Positions 1 through 5,828 of a stretch of 5,828 nt of DNA are shown here, piece after piece. Source of the stretch: Verrucomicrobiota bacterium (GTDB taxonomy: Bacteria; Verrucomicrobiota; Verrucomicrobiia; Chthoniobacterales; JAFAMB01); NCBI GenBank assembly GCA_019241095.1, contig JAFAXJ010000354.1:1-5828 (forward strand), in the 5' to 3' direction. A program made the position numbers and the translations under genes. The notes under the pieces are model-generated. The model made no database searches. It saw only the letters and a program-made list of their open reading frames with translations, and was not told the DNA's origin. How positions within the stretch are numbered: position 1 is the first letter of the stretch; every line of letters begins with the position of its first letter.

Positions 1-233
1 GATCTTCCAGTTATGCGCCAGATTTGCAGATTCGCTTTCTCAGCCGTACTGCGGTGTTGAAACCAGGAATGAAGGTCGTCACTGCCGGGACTGGCGGCGT
101 TTTTCCTTCTGGTGTGACAGTCGGTGTTGTAAAGGATTTTACAGTGAGAGAGTTGGAAGCAGTAGCGCTGGTAACTCCAGCCGTAGACCTGGCAAAAATA
201 CAAGATCTGTTTGTCGTTGTTGGACAACCATGA
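1..233 (+). CDS. mreC: Rod shape-determining protein MreC, C-terminal fragment
   Basis: The reading frame is open from base 3 to the TGA at 231-233 and continues beyond the left edge, so about 76 C-terminal residues are visible. They carry the end of the periplasmic MreC beta-barrel domain: a 'LKPGMKVVTAGTGGVFPSG' stretch (bases about 57-113), matching the family's G-D-x-V-x-T-S-G-x-G-G-V-F-P-x-G pattern, then 'VGVV' and a final 'VDLAKIQDLFVVV' strand. MreC is a bitopic inner-membrane protein whose periplasmic domain binds PBP2 and links it to MreB and MreD. The TTG at base 24 is internal to the protein and is not its start. The stop overlaps the mreD start (ATGA, 230-233), which suggests translational coupling. 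The assignment rests on this short motif plus the mreD-mrdA neighbours. Confidence 0.88.
   Translation, partial: SSSYAPDLQIRFLSRTAVLKPGMKVVTAGTGGVFPSGVTVGVVKDFTVRELEAVALVTPAVDLAKIQDLFVVVGQP
216..228 (+). promoter_or_regulatory. Short stem-loop just before the mreD start
   Basis: GTTGT (216-220) pairs with ACAAC (224-228) around a TGG loop. It ends one base before the mreD ATG (230) and covers the place where a Shine-Dalgarno would be. If it forms, it would favour coupled translation by ribosomes finishing mreC. A five-pair stem is easily chance. Confidence 0.2.
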
Positions 234-778
234 TTCGGTTTTTCTTTATCCTCTCAGCGCTAATTTTTGGAGCAATGATCTTTCAGTTGTTTCTGCCTCC
301 CATTCTTTTGTTGGGCGGCTCAGCGGTTCTTTTTGTTCCCATTGTTTACTTTTATGGCTGTCTCTCGCTTCCGTTTGCGTTAATGCTGGGATTGACCTTT
401 TTCACCGGCCTGCTGCAAGATCTGATTCAAGTGCCTCAAATCAAAGGTCACATTGGTTTTCCGCTCGGAACCTCCATTCTCATTTACCTTGTTCCAGGTC
501 TGGTGATGCACGGTCTAAAACCGCTTTTCCAAAAGCATCTTCTAGGGACGCACTATCTCCTAGCCCTATTCAGCGCGGTATTAACACCCTCCATCTTGTT
601 GGCACAATACGCTATTATAAGTTTTGAAAGAGGAGGCTTTTACTTCAGAGACGTAATTGCATGGCGGATCATCGGGCCTGGTATCATTTCACTTTTTGTT
701 GCTCCTTGTGTATTTTTCGTTTTGACTCCTCTATCGCACACACTGGGGTATAAGCCGGGTCTATTCTTTGAAACCTAG
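230..778 (+). CDS. mreD: Rod shape-determining membrane protein MreD
   Basis: A 182-residue, very hydrophobic protein. I read about six membrane segments, near residues 3-21, 23-43, 47-65, 77-95, 107-129 and 143-168. Size and topology fit MreD (usually 160-190 residues), the integral inner-membrane member of the MreBCD elongation complex. MreD has few invariant residues. The 'GLLQDLIQVPQIKGHIGFPLG' region, given in two parts as GLLQDLIQ (60-67) and GHIGFPLG (73-80), is consistent with the family's conserved G-L-x-x-D near the third segment followed by a G-x-x-x-L-x stretch. The start is the ATG at 230, which overlaps the mreC stop. The region upstream offers only a weak GGA (222-224) as ribosome-binding site, so coupling to mreC translation is likely. 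The call leans on position between mreC and mrdA as much as on sequence. Confidence 0.85.
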   Translation: MIRFFFILSALIFGAMIFQLFLPPILLLGGSAVLFVPIVYFYGCLSLPFALMLGLTFFTGLLQDLIQVPQIKGHIGFPLGTSILIYLVPGLVMHGLKPLFQKHLLGTHYLLALFSAVLTPSILLAQYAIISFERGGFYFRDVIAWRIIGPGIISLFVAPCVFFVLTPLSHTLGYKPGLFFET

Positions 779-781
779 GCT
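753..781 (+). promoter_or_regulatory. Imperfect stem-loop over the mreD stop and mrdA leader
   Basis: AGCC (753-756) pairs with GGCT (778-781) and GGT (758-760) with ACC (773-775), with a possible inner TTC/GAA pairing. The structure encloses the mreD stop (776-778) and ends two bases before the mrdA ATG (784), where no good Shine-Dalgarno is visible. The helix is interrupted and short, so it is only a weak candidate for a translation-coupling structure. Confidence 0.18.
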
Positions 782-783
782 GT

Positions 784-3042
784 ATGGCTCGTAACAGAAA
801 GACGTCCATTTTCGATCTCAGGATCCTCTTGTTAGCTGCTCTGATGATTGTCGGGCTTACCGCGATCGCTGTTAGGCTCTGGTATGTTCAAATAAATCTG
901 GCAGCCTATTATCGGAATCGCATACAAGGAAATTCCGAAATCACCGTTCGAATACCAGCAGTAAGGGGCGAGATCCGGGATCGGAATGGCGTAGCACTCG
1001 TTACTAATCGACCTAGTTACGAAGTTGATTTCTATCTTCCAGATCTCGTAAGCGGCTACAAACGACAATATGGCAGGCCGCCGATGATCGATTTTCGGGC
1101 GAAGGACGCAAGTGGAATGCTCCACGAAAGAAAGGAAGCGGATATCGTTCAAATTGTTGACAAGACGATTATACCGCGTCTGGAAGAGCTGAAGGTAGCC
1201 GAACCGTATAGTTCTCAGCGCCTGCGCACGCACTTCCGAAATAATGAACTAGTGCCATTTACTTACCGTGAGGATCTCGATTTCACCACTTTTTCCAAAT
1301 TTGCCGAAAAAGATTTAGGTCTGCCCGGAGTACAGGTGAACGTAAAACCGGTTCGTAAATACGTCTTCAACGCGATGGCCGCACAGGTTCTCGGCTATGT
1401 AGGCGCTCCGAAAGATGTCAGTAAATTGCCCGATCTGAAAGACTTCAATTTTTATGAAGCTGATGTTCAAGGGAGATCAAATATCGAATATTACTTGGAT
1501 GACATTTTACGAGGTAAGCCTGGCAGAAGAATTCTCAACAAAAATGCGAAGAACCGCATAGAGGGAGAAAAGGAAACGATTCAGCCGACACCGGGAGCGA
1601 ATGTCTGTCTGACGATTGATTCCCGAATTCAATACATTGTGGAGACAGCCTTACGCAATGTCGGGCGGGCTGCGTGCGTTGTAGTAGATCCTAATAATGG
1701 CCAAATCTTAGCAATGGCTTCGGTTCCCTCTTTTGATCCAAATAAATTCATTCCAGCCATTTCGGCAAAAGATTGGGAAGCAATCAAAGACGCAGATGCC
1801 GATCCGCTTACAAATCGGGCTATAAGCGCATACGCTCCCGGATCTACTTACAAGATAGCGACGGCCTTGGCAGGAATTACCAGAGGGTTGGCGAAAGCGC
1901 AGTTCACGTGCACCGGCGGCGTTTATTACGGCAATACGTATATGAAATGTTGGATTGCCGATAAAGGGGGATCCCATGGTACGCAAACCTTGACCGAAGC
2001 CATAAAGAACTCGTGCAATGCCTACTTTTATCAATTCGGAAATGCCGCTGGCATCGATGCGCTGGATAGCATCGGCGCCGCTCTTGGATTGGGACAACCA
2101 TCAGGAATCGAATTGACCGGAGAAGATCAAGGAGTGTTGCCTTCGCCTGATTGGTTGAAAGGCAGCAAGGGCGAGCGTTGGACCCAAGGTCAAACGGCCA
2201 ACGCATCTATCGGGCAAGGGTATGTATTAGCGAGCCCCTTGCAGATGGCAATGGTAGCCGCCACCGTTGCGAATGGAGGAATAGCCTATAAACCGAGCTT
2301 AATATACCAGATTCAAGAAGCCAACGGTCACGTGATCACTCGAGTTCCTGAGATTCGCGGTGATCTAACAAAGCTGCCGGGCATGACCAAAGAAGCCGTT
2401 GAAATTGTTCGACGCGGGATGTGGCGAGTGGTAAACGAAGCGGGTGGAACGGGTTCTCGCGCGCGAGTTCCAGGCGTATTTGTGGCTGGTAAGACGGGCA
2501 CGGCCCAGTTTTGGAGGGACGGCGAGAAAGACAACCATACCTGGTTTGTTGCCTTTGCGCCCTATGATCACCCAAAAATCGCGCTTGCAGTCCTTGTTCA
2601 GGGTGCAAAAGCAGGAGGGCAAGTCCCTGCTCCCCTTGCAGCGAAAATGATCGAACAAATACTAGCTTTGGACAAAGGTTTTGAGCCACAGGTCAAACCG
2701 CTTGACCCCGCAATAGGAAACTTCGATTTTGTACAAACTATTAATTTCAAGGATAATGCAGTTCCCAATCAAGTAAGTCCTGCAGACGAAGAGACTGCGG
2801 ATAACGCTCCAGAGCCTGAACGCCCGGCCCCACGGCGGCATCGAGTTCAAGCTGCGGAGCCAGATATTCGCCCGGATGCAGACGAACACAAAACCATTCC
2901 AAAACCTCAGGTGACGCCACAGGAAAAGCGGCGAAGCTTTTTTGATTTCTTTCGTAGAAAACCCAAAGAAGGACAGCAGCAGGGCCAGCCGGCGCCGCAG
3001 CCAGAGGAGCAAAAGAAAAAGAAGCGCTTTCTGTTTTTTTAA
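784..3042 (+). CDS. mrdA: Penicillin-binding protein 2 (peptidoglycan D,D-transpeptidase)
   Basis: A 752-residue class B penicillin-binding protein, which cross-links peptidoglycan for side-wall elongation in the periplasm. A short basic N-terminus and one membrane anchor (about residues 12-32) lead into the pedestal domain, with 'RGEIRDRNGVALVTNRP' at 61-77 and 'GVQV' at 182-185. The transpeptidase motifs are complete: S354-T-Y-K357 (catalytic serine), S410-C-N412 and K570-T-G572; 'SIGQGY' lies at 475-480. Cysteines 376 and 389 and His398 occur between the first two motifs, in a region where E. coli PBP2 binds zinc, but I cannot align these residues reliably. The pedestal has roughly 30 extra residues near 88-118 compared with E. 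coli PBP2 (633 aa). A tail of about 120 residues (633-752) follows the catalytic domain; it is rich in Pro, Glu, Gln and Lys and ends in KKKKRFLFF. The ATG at 784 lies 5 bases after the mreD stop, with no clear Shine-Dalgarno. Confidence 0.96.
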   Translation: MARNRKTSIFDLRILLLAALMIVGLTAIAVRLWYVQINLAAYYRNRIQGNSEITVRIPAVRGEIRDRNGVALVTNRPSYEVDFYLPDLVSGYKRQYGRPPMIDFRAKDASGMLHERKEADIVQIVDKTIIPRLEELKVAEPYSSQRLRTHFRNNELVPFTYREDLDFTTFSKFAEKDLGLPGVQVNVKPVRKYVFNAMAAQVLGYVGAPKDVSKLPDLKDFNFYEADVQGRSNIEYYLDDILRGKPGRRILNKNAKNRIEGEKETIQPTPGANVCLTIDSRIQYIVETALRNVGRAACVVVDPNNGQILAMASVPSFDPNKFIPAISAKDWEAIKDADADPLTNRAISAYAPGSTYKIATALAGITRGLAKAQFTCTGGVYYGNTYMKCWIADKGGSHGTQTLTEAIKNSCNAYFYQFGNAAGIDALDSIGAALGLGQPSGIELTGEDQGVLPSPDWLKGSKGERWTQGQTANASIGQGYVLASPLQMAMVAATVANGGIAYKPSLIYQIQEANGHVITRVPEIRGDLTKLPGMTKEAVEIVRRGMWRVVNEAGGTGSRARVPGVFVAGKTGTAQFWRDGEKDNHTWFVAFAPYDHPKIALAVLVQGAKAGGQVPAPLAAKMIEQILALDKGFEPQVKPLDPAIGNFDFVQTINFKDNAVPNQVSPADEETADNAPEPERPAPRRHRVQAAEPDIRPDADEHKTIPKPQVTPQEKRRSFFDFFRRKPKEGQQQGQPAPQPEEQKKKKRFLFF

Positions 3043-3051
3043 CGAAAGCGC
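3024..3051 (-). terminator. Strong inverted repeat over the mrdA stop; terminator-like on the - strand
   Basis: GCGCTTTC (3024-3031) pairs perfectly with GAAAGCGC (3044-3051). With one bulged T (3032), three further pairs form, GTT (3033-3035) with AAC (3041-3043), closing a five-T loop. The mrdA TAA (3040-3042) lies inside. Read on the - strand, the hairpin is followed at once by TTCTTTTTCTTTT (complement of 3011-3023), the layout of an intrinsic terminator, which would stop antisense transcription entering from rng. On the + strand no U-tract follows directly (only TTTT at 3060-3063), so there it is more likely an mRNA structure in the mrdA-rng spacer. The T-rich tract is also simply the reverse of lysine codons, so terminator activity is inference. 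Confidence 0.5.
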
Positions 3052-3074
3052 GCAACAGCTTTTGGATCCAAACA

Positions 3075-4646
3075 ATGCTGGAAAAAGTTAAGCAATTTCT
3101 CGGGTTTATTCCGAAAAAAGTAGGCAACCAACTAATAATCAGTTGCGAGAAACTCGAGCGACGGGTCGCCCTGTTAGAAGACGGGATACTAGAAGAGTAT
3201 AATATTGAAAGAGATACTGACCGAAACATCGTTGGTAGTATCTTCAAAGGTAAGGTCAAGAATCTCGAGCATGGCCTGAAAGCGATGTTCGTGGATATTG
3301 GCTTTGAAAAGAACGCGTTTCTACACTTCTGGGATGCGCTCCCTGGGCTGGACAGTAGCGTTGAAGAGGTCAATCGGTCCAGCGAGCGCAAATCGAAGAA
3401 GAAGCTTACTGCCAAAGATATCCCGGAAATCTATCCAGCGGGTTCTGAGGTGATGGTACAAGTAACCAAAGGACCTATCAGTAATAAAGGTCCAAGGATT
3501 ACGACTAACATCAGTCTTGCTGGGCGATATCTGGTCCTGATGCCTCACAATGACCAAAGCGGCATATCTCGCAAAATAGAAGATCCGAGAGAGCGGGACC
3601 GGCTGCGATCTATTCTTCAGCGTCTGGACATTCCCGAATCGATGGGAGTCATCATCCGCACCATCGGTGAGGGCCAACGAGCACGCTATTTCGTGCGAGA
3701 TCTCGGCTTACTCCTGGAGCAATGGAGGCAGATCGAAGAAGCGTTCAAAAGCCAGCCAGCTCCAGCTGTGTTGTTTGAAGAACCGGATTTGATTGATCGC
3801 ACGGTGCGCGACTTTCTTACCGACGAGGTGAGCGTCGTTTTTTGCGATGAGGAAGCTGCTATCAACCGGATGCAAGCTTTGGTAGGCCAGATCTCAAAGC
3901 GTTCTAAGAAGCGCATCTTTCATTACGACGAGTCGACGCCTATCTTCGAAAAATTTAGTGTACAGAAACAGATTGATGACGCATTTCACCGGCAGGTGTG
4001 GTTGAAATGTGGTGGTTATATCGTTATCGATGAGACGGAAGCACTCATTGCTATCGACGTGAATACCGGTCGAAATAAGGGCGCGCGCGACGTAGAAAAA
4101 ACGATTTTACAGACAAATTTGGAAGCAGCTGATGAGATCGCGAGACAGCTTCGTTTGCGGAACATAGGTGGATTAATCATCAGCGACTTTATCGACATGA
4201 AGAATCGCAAAGACCAGCAACTGGTCTACAGCCGCATGAAGGATCGGCTGAAGCGGGACAAAGCTAAGACACATGTGCTTCCTATTTCGCCCTTAGGTCT
4301 AATGGAAATGACGCGGCAGCGCGCACAGGAAAGCCTGACCGGCTCTATGTTTATCACCTGTCCTTACTGCCAGGGCCGCGCGGTCGTGAAAAGCCCCATG
4401 ACAATGAGCGTGGAAATCCAGAGATCATTGCATTCTGTCATGCGACAAAACCCCGACGTTCATGATATCCGTGTTATAGTTAATCCTGAGGTTTTGAATC
4501 GGCTCAAAACCGAAGACGAAGATTTGCTAATAGATATCGAACGAAAGTACGCCGGCCGTCTGACTTTCCGCACCGATCCAACTTATCATCACGAGAAATT
4601 TCTGATCCTCGACGGAGAAAGAAATCAAGAATTACAGCCCGTTTGA
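3075..4646 (+). CDS. rng: Ribonuclease G (RNase E/G family endoribonuclease)
   Basis: A 523-residue single-strand endoribonuclease of rRNA maturation and mRNA decay. The S1 RNA-binding domain spans about residues 37-130 ('GSIFKGKV' 54-61, 'MFVDIGFEKNAFLH' 71-84) and contains a lysine-rich insert near 92-118. The 5'-monophosphate sensor pair R195-T196 ('GVIIRT') is present. The catalytic metal ligands D328 and D371 and N330 ('AIDVNTGR', 'SDFIDM') have the same 43-residue spacing as D303 and D346 of E. coli RNase E. The zinc link is C429-P-Y-C432, at the family spacing of 58 after the second aspartate. The protein ends about 90 residues later without the RNase E scaffold region, so this is the G type (E. 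coli RNase G has 489 aa). An extra N-terminal stretch of about 17 residues, MLEKVKQFLGFIPKK onward, precedes the conserved start. Only a weak GGA (3064-3066) precedes the ATG. TGA is followed directly by an in-frame TAA. Confidence 0.95.
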   Translation: MLEKVKQFLGFIPKKVGNQLIISCEKLERRVALLEDGILEEYNIERDTDRNIVGSIFKGKVKNLEHGLKAMFVDIGFEKNAFLHFWDALPGLDSSVEEVNRSSERKSKKKLTAKDIPEIYPAGSEVMVQVTKGPISNKGPRITTNISLAGRYLVLMPHNDQSGISRKIEDPRERDRLRSILQRLDIPESMGVIIRTIGEGQRARYFVRDLGLLLEQWRQIEEAFKSQPAPAVLFEEPDLIDRTVRDFLTDEVSVVFCDEEAAINRMQALVGQISKRSKKRIFHYDESTPIFEKFSVQKQIDDAFHRQVWLKCGGYIVIDETEALIAIDVNTGRNKGARDVEKTILQTNLEAADEIARQLRLRNIGGLIISDFIDMKNRKDQQLVYSRMKDRLKRDKAKTHVLPISPLGLMEMTRQRAQESLTGSMFITCPYCQGRAVVKSPMTMSVEIQRSLHSVMRQNPDVHDIRVIVNPEVLNRLKTEDEDLLIDIERKYAGRLTFRTDPTYHHEKFLILDGERNQELQPV

Positions 4647-4653
4647 TAAACGG
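4639..4653 (+). terminator. Small hairpin across the rng stop codon
   Basis: CCGTTT (4639-4644) is the exact reverse complement of AAACGG (4648-4653) around a three-base GAT loop, and it contains the TGA TAA tandem stops. It lies at the end of the + strand operon, in the only place between the convergent genes where a hairpin is evident. No U-tract follows on either strand, so it is not a canonical intrinsic terminator. It could mark a 3' end or an RNA-stabilising structure, or be chance. Confidence 0.25.
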
Positions 4654-4695
4654 ATCCTTCGCACGCTTGGCGTATGAGTCCGATTAGTACCTTCG

Positions 4696-5808
4696 CTAGT
4701 CCTCGGCGCCGCGCAACAGAAACCCGGCCGCAACGCAAGTCACGACACTACCTAGCGCTAGAAAAATCAAGTCTCCCATAATAAAGCCAAGATCTACCCG
4801 GTATAGATTAACGCTTCGAAACGCGCGACAGAAATGCGTAAGCGGAAAAAGCTCAGAGAAGGATCGCACGACTGAGGGCAATTGGTCCAGCGGAGCAAAC
4901 GCTCCAGAAAGCAGGATCACCGGAAGTAGGAAAAAAATTGAAAATTGAATAGCCTGTGTCTGCGTACGGGAAAACGCAGATATCAGCAGACCTAATCCGA
5001 GCGAGAAGAGTAAGAACAGGAAACAGACTGTAGAAAGCATGATTGGTTTGTGAAATTTTACGCCGAAGTGCAGATATCCAACCGCGATCGTTTCGGCGAT
5101 CAGAAACATCGAGATTATTAAGTAGGGCAACACTTTCCCGATAACGATTTCGAACTGCCGCAATGGCGTAACAAGCAACTGAGACAACGTGCCTACTTCC
5201 CGCTCACGAGTGATCGTGCTGGCAATCAAAGTGACGGTCAGTAGCTGCAGAATCAGACCAACGATGCCGGGCATGACAAAGTCAATGAACGAGAGCTTCG
5301 GATTGTAGAGTATTTCCGCTTTGACCTCCCAGGGAGTGATGATTGCACTGAATTCGTTCTGAATCGCTTTCGGCAACTGCTCACCCAAATCGACAACTTC
5401 GTCGGGCAGATTTTCTATCAATTGATCACGTCGCTGCAATTGGAAATCGGCCAGGGTTTCCTGCAAAATCCCTTGGATCGCTGGCGCAGTGTTGGTATCG
5501 GTACCGTCCAAAATCGCTCGAAGTGCTTTGGGTTCCGCGGAGCGCAACGAAGCTCCCCAGCCCGAGGGAATTATCATTGCGGCTTGGACATGAGCTCGCA
5601 CAAGATCAACAGCTCTCGTGGGATCCCCCTTCCACGGGTACCAGGAAAAAACATTCTTGGATTTCAGCAGATTCATCAGCCGCAAGCTCTCTTCACTATG
5701 ATCGAGGTCGGCAACCATTGCTGGCACATCACGCAAAGCAGCCTCTTGGAAAGCATGACCGAAAACGAAGGTAAAAAACGGAGGTAACACCACGATTAAC
5801 AGCAGCAC
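4696..5808 (-). CDS. ABC-2 type transporter permease (YhhJ/YbhR-like), N-terminus incomplete or disrupted
   Basis: The inner-membrane permease of an ABC exporter, of the type often paired with HlyD-like adaptors and ATPases in efflux. From the GTG at 5808 it is 370 residues: a first membrane segment (about 2-18), a large periplasmic domain (about 20-175, with 'VADLDHS' at 32-38), then membrane segments near 178-200, 224-246, 258-278, 286-305 and 344-365. The diagnostic 'TREREVGTLSQLLVTPL' lies at 200-216 and 'FPLTHF' at 321-326. Relatives usually begin about 20 residues earlier with a Lys-Glu-containing cytoplasmic helix ending in R-D-R-R. Here R-D-R-R is encoded just before the GTG (5809-5820), but a TAG lies immediately upstream of it (5821-5823). 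The GTG has no visible Shine-Dalgarno, so the true protein is probably longer, frameshifted or truncated. It is convergent with rng. The partner ATPase would lie beyond the right edge. The substrate cannot be inferred. Confidence 0.85.
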   Translation of the reverse strand: MLLLIVVLPPFFTFVFGHAFQEAALRDVPAMVADLDHSEESLRLMNLLKSKNVFSWYPWKGDPTRAVDLVRAHVQAAMIIPSGWGASLRSAEPKALRAILDGTDTNTAPAIQGILQETLADFQLQRRDQLIENLPDEVVDLGEQLPKAIQNEFSAIITPWEVKAEILYNPKLSFIDFVMPGIVGLILQLLTVTLIASTITREREVGTLSQLLVTPLRQFEIVIGKVLPYLIISMFLIAETIAVGYLHFGVKFHKPIMLSTVCFLFLLFSLGLGLLISAFSRTQTQAIQFSIFFLLPVILLSGAFAPLDQLPSVVRSFSELFPLTHFCRAFRSVNLYRVDLGFIMGDLIFLALGSVVTCVAAGFLLRGAED

Positions 5809-5828
5809 GCGGCGGTCTCGCTAAACGT

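Noticed and set aside
24..233. A separate small gene starting at the TTG at base 24
   Set aside because: The frame is open to the left edge and the translation is the MreC C-terminal domain, so this is a gene fragment, not a short gene.
211..627. A + strand open frame of 138 codons overlapping mreD
   Set aside because: It is in another frame of the well-supported mreD gene, has no recognisable protein family, and would overlap the gene almost fully.
862..869. GCGATCGC-like site resembling the cyanobacterial HIP1 repeat
   Set aside because: It is essentially a single occurrence, where a HIP1-rich genome would show several; it fits the general GATC excess instead.
2336..2689. Several - strand open frames opposite the mrdA transpeptidase region
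   Set aside because: They overlap each other and a catalytic-motif region of mrdA, with no start signals or family features.
3061..3072. Perfect 12-base palindrome TTTGGATCCAAA just before the rng ATG
   Set aside because: About one such palindrome is expected by chance in a window this size, and it holds the only Shine-Dalgarno-like GGA; an operator role has no further support.
2747..3415. A 222-codon - strand open frame across the mrdA tail and the rng start
   Set aside because: It lies opposite two confident genes; its Ser/Phe/Leu-rich translation looks like the complement of Lys/Glu-rich coding sequence and matches no family I know.
4647..4695. A canonical bidirectional terminator between the convergent genes
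   Set aside because: Beyond the small stem at 4639-4653, only 3-4 pair stems (such as CGGA/TCCG) are visible and there is no T-run on either strand.
5422..5787. A + strand frame of 121 codons opposite the permease
   Set aside because: The - strand reading has clear ABC-2 permease motifs and membrane segments; the + strand reading has none.

Overview
The window holds the end of a cell-shape (elongasome) operon on the + strand, followed by a convergent transporter gene on the - strand. The + strand order is mreC (3' end only), mreD, mrdA (penicillin-binding protein 2) and rng (RNase G). The - strand gene is an ABC-2 type permease whose N-terminus is cut or broken at the right edge. The content points to a Gram-negative, rod-shaped bacterium with near-balanced base composition. 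The mreC-mreD-mrdA-rng order, the long charged PBP2 tail and the permease type would fit a lineage such as Acidobacteriota. That placement is a guess from memory of gene orders, and nothing here is a diagnostic marker.

Layout: 1-233 is the MreC C-terminus. mreD (230-778) overlaps it by 4 bases (ATGA). mrdA (784-3042) starts 5 bases after mreD. rng (3075-4646) starts 32 bases after mrdA and ends in tandem in-frame stops (TGA TAA). A 49-base convergent gap (4647-4695) separates it from the permease gene (4696-5808, complement). There is no gene-free stretch over 50 bases, and no RNA gene, mobile element or CRISPR array was seen.

How the genes work together: MreC and MreD are inner-membrane parts of the Rod complex that position and activate PBP2, the transpeptidase that cross-links side-wall peptidoglycan. 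RNase G is an endoribonuclease of the RNase E/G family. It also lies downstream of mreBCD in Escherichia coli (old name cafA), so the linkage is an established one. Here it directly follows mrdA, and rodA, the usual PBP2 partner, is not next to it. The permease is probably unrelated to cell shape and belongs to an export system whose other genes lie beyond the right edge.

The observations most worth following are these. An inverted repeat sits at or beside every gene end on the + strand. The strongest, at 3024-3051, straddles the mrdA stop and reads as an intrinsic terminator on the opposite strand. PBP2 carries an approximately 120-residue C-terminal tail with two basic-aromatic clusters. 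RNase G has an amphipathic N-terminal extension. The permease has a stop codon in its conserved N-terminal region at the window edge. I do not see a clearly new system; most of this is a housekeeping locus with some unusual details.
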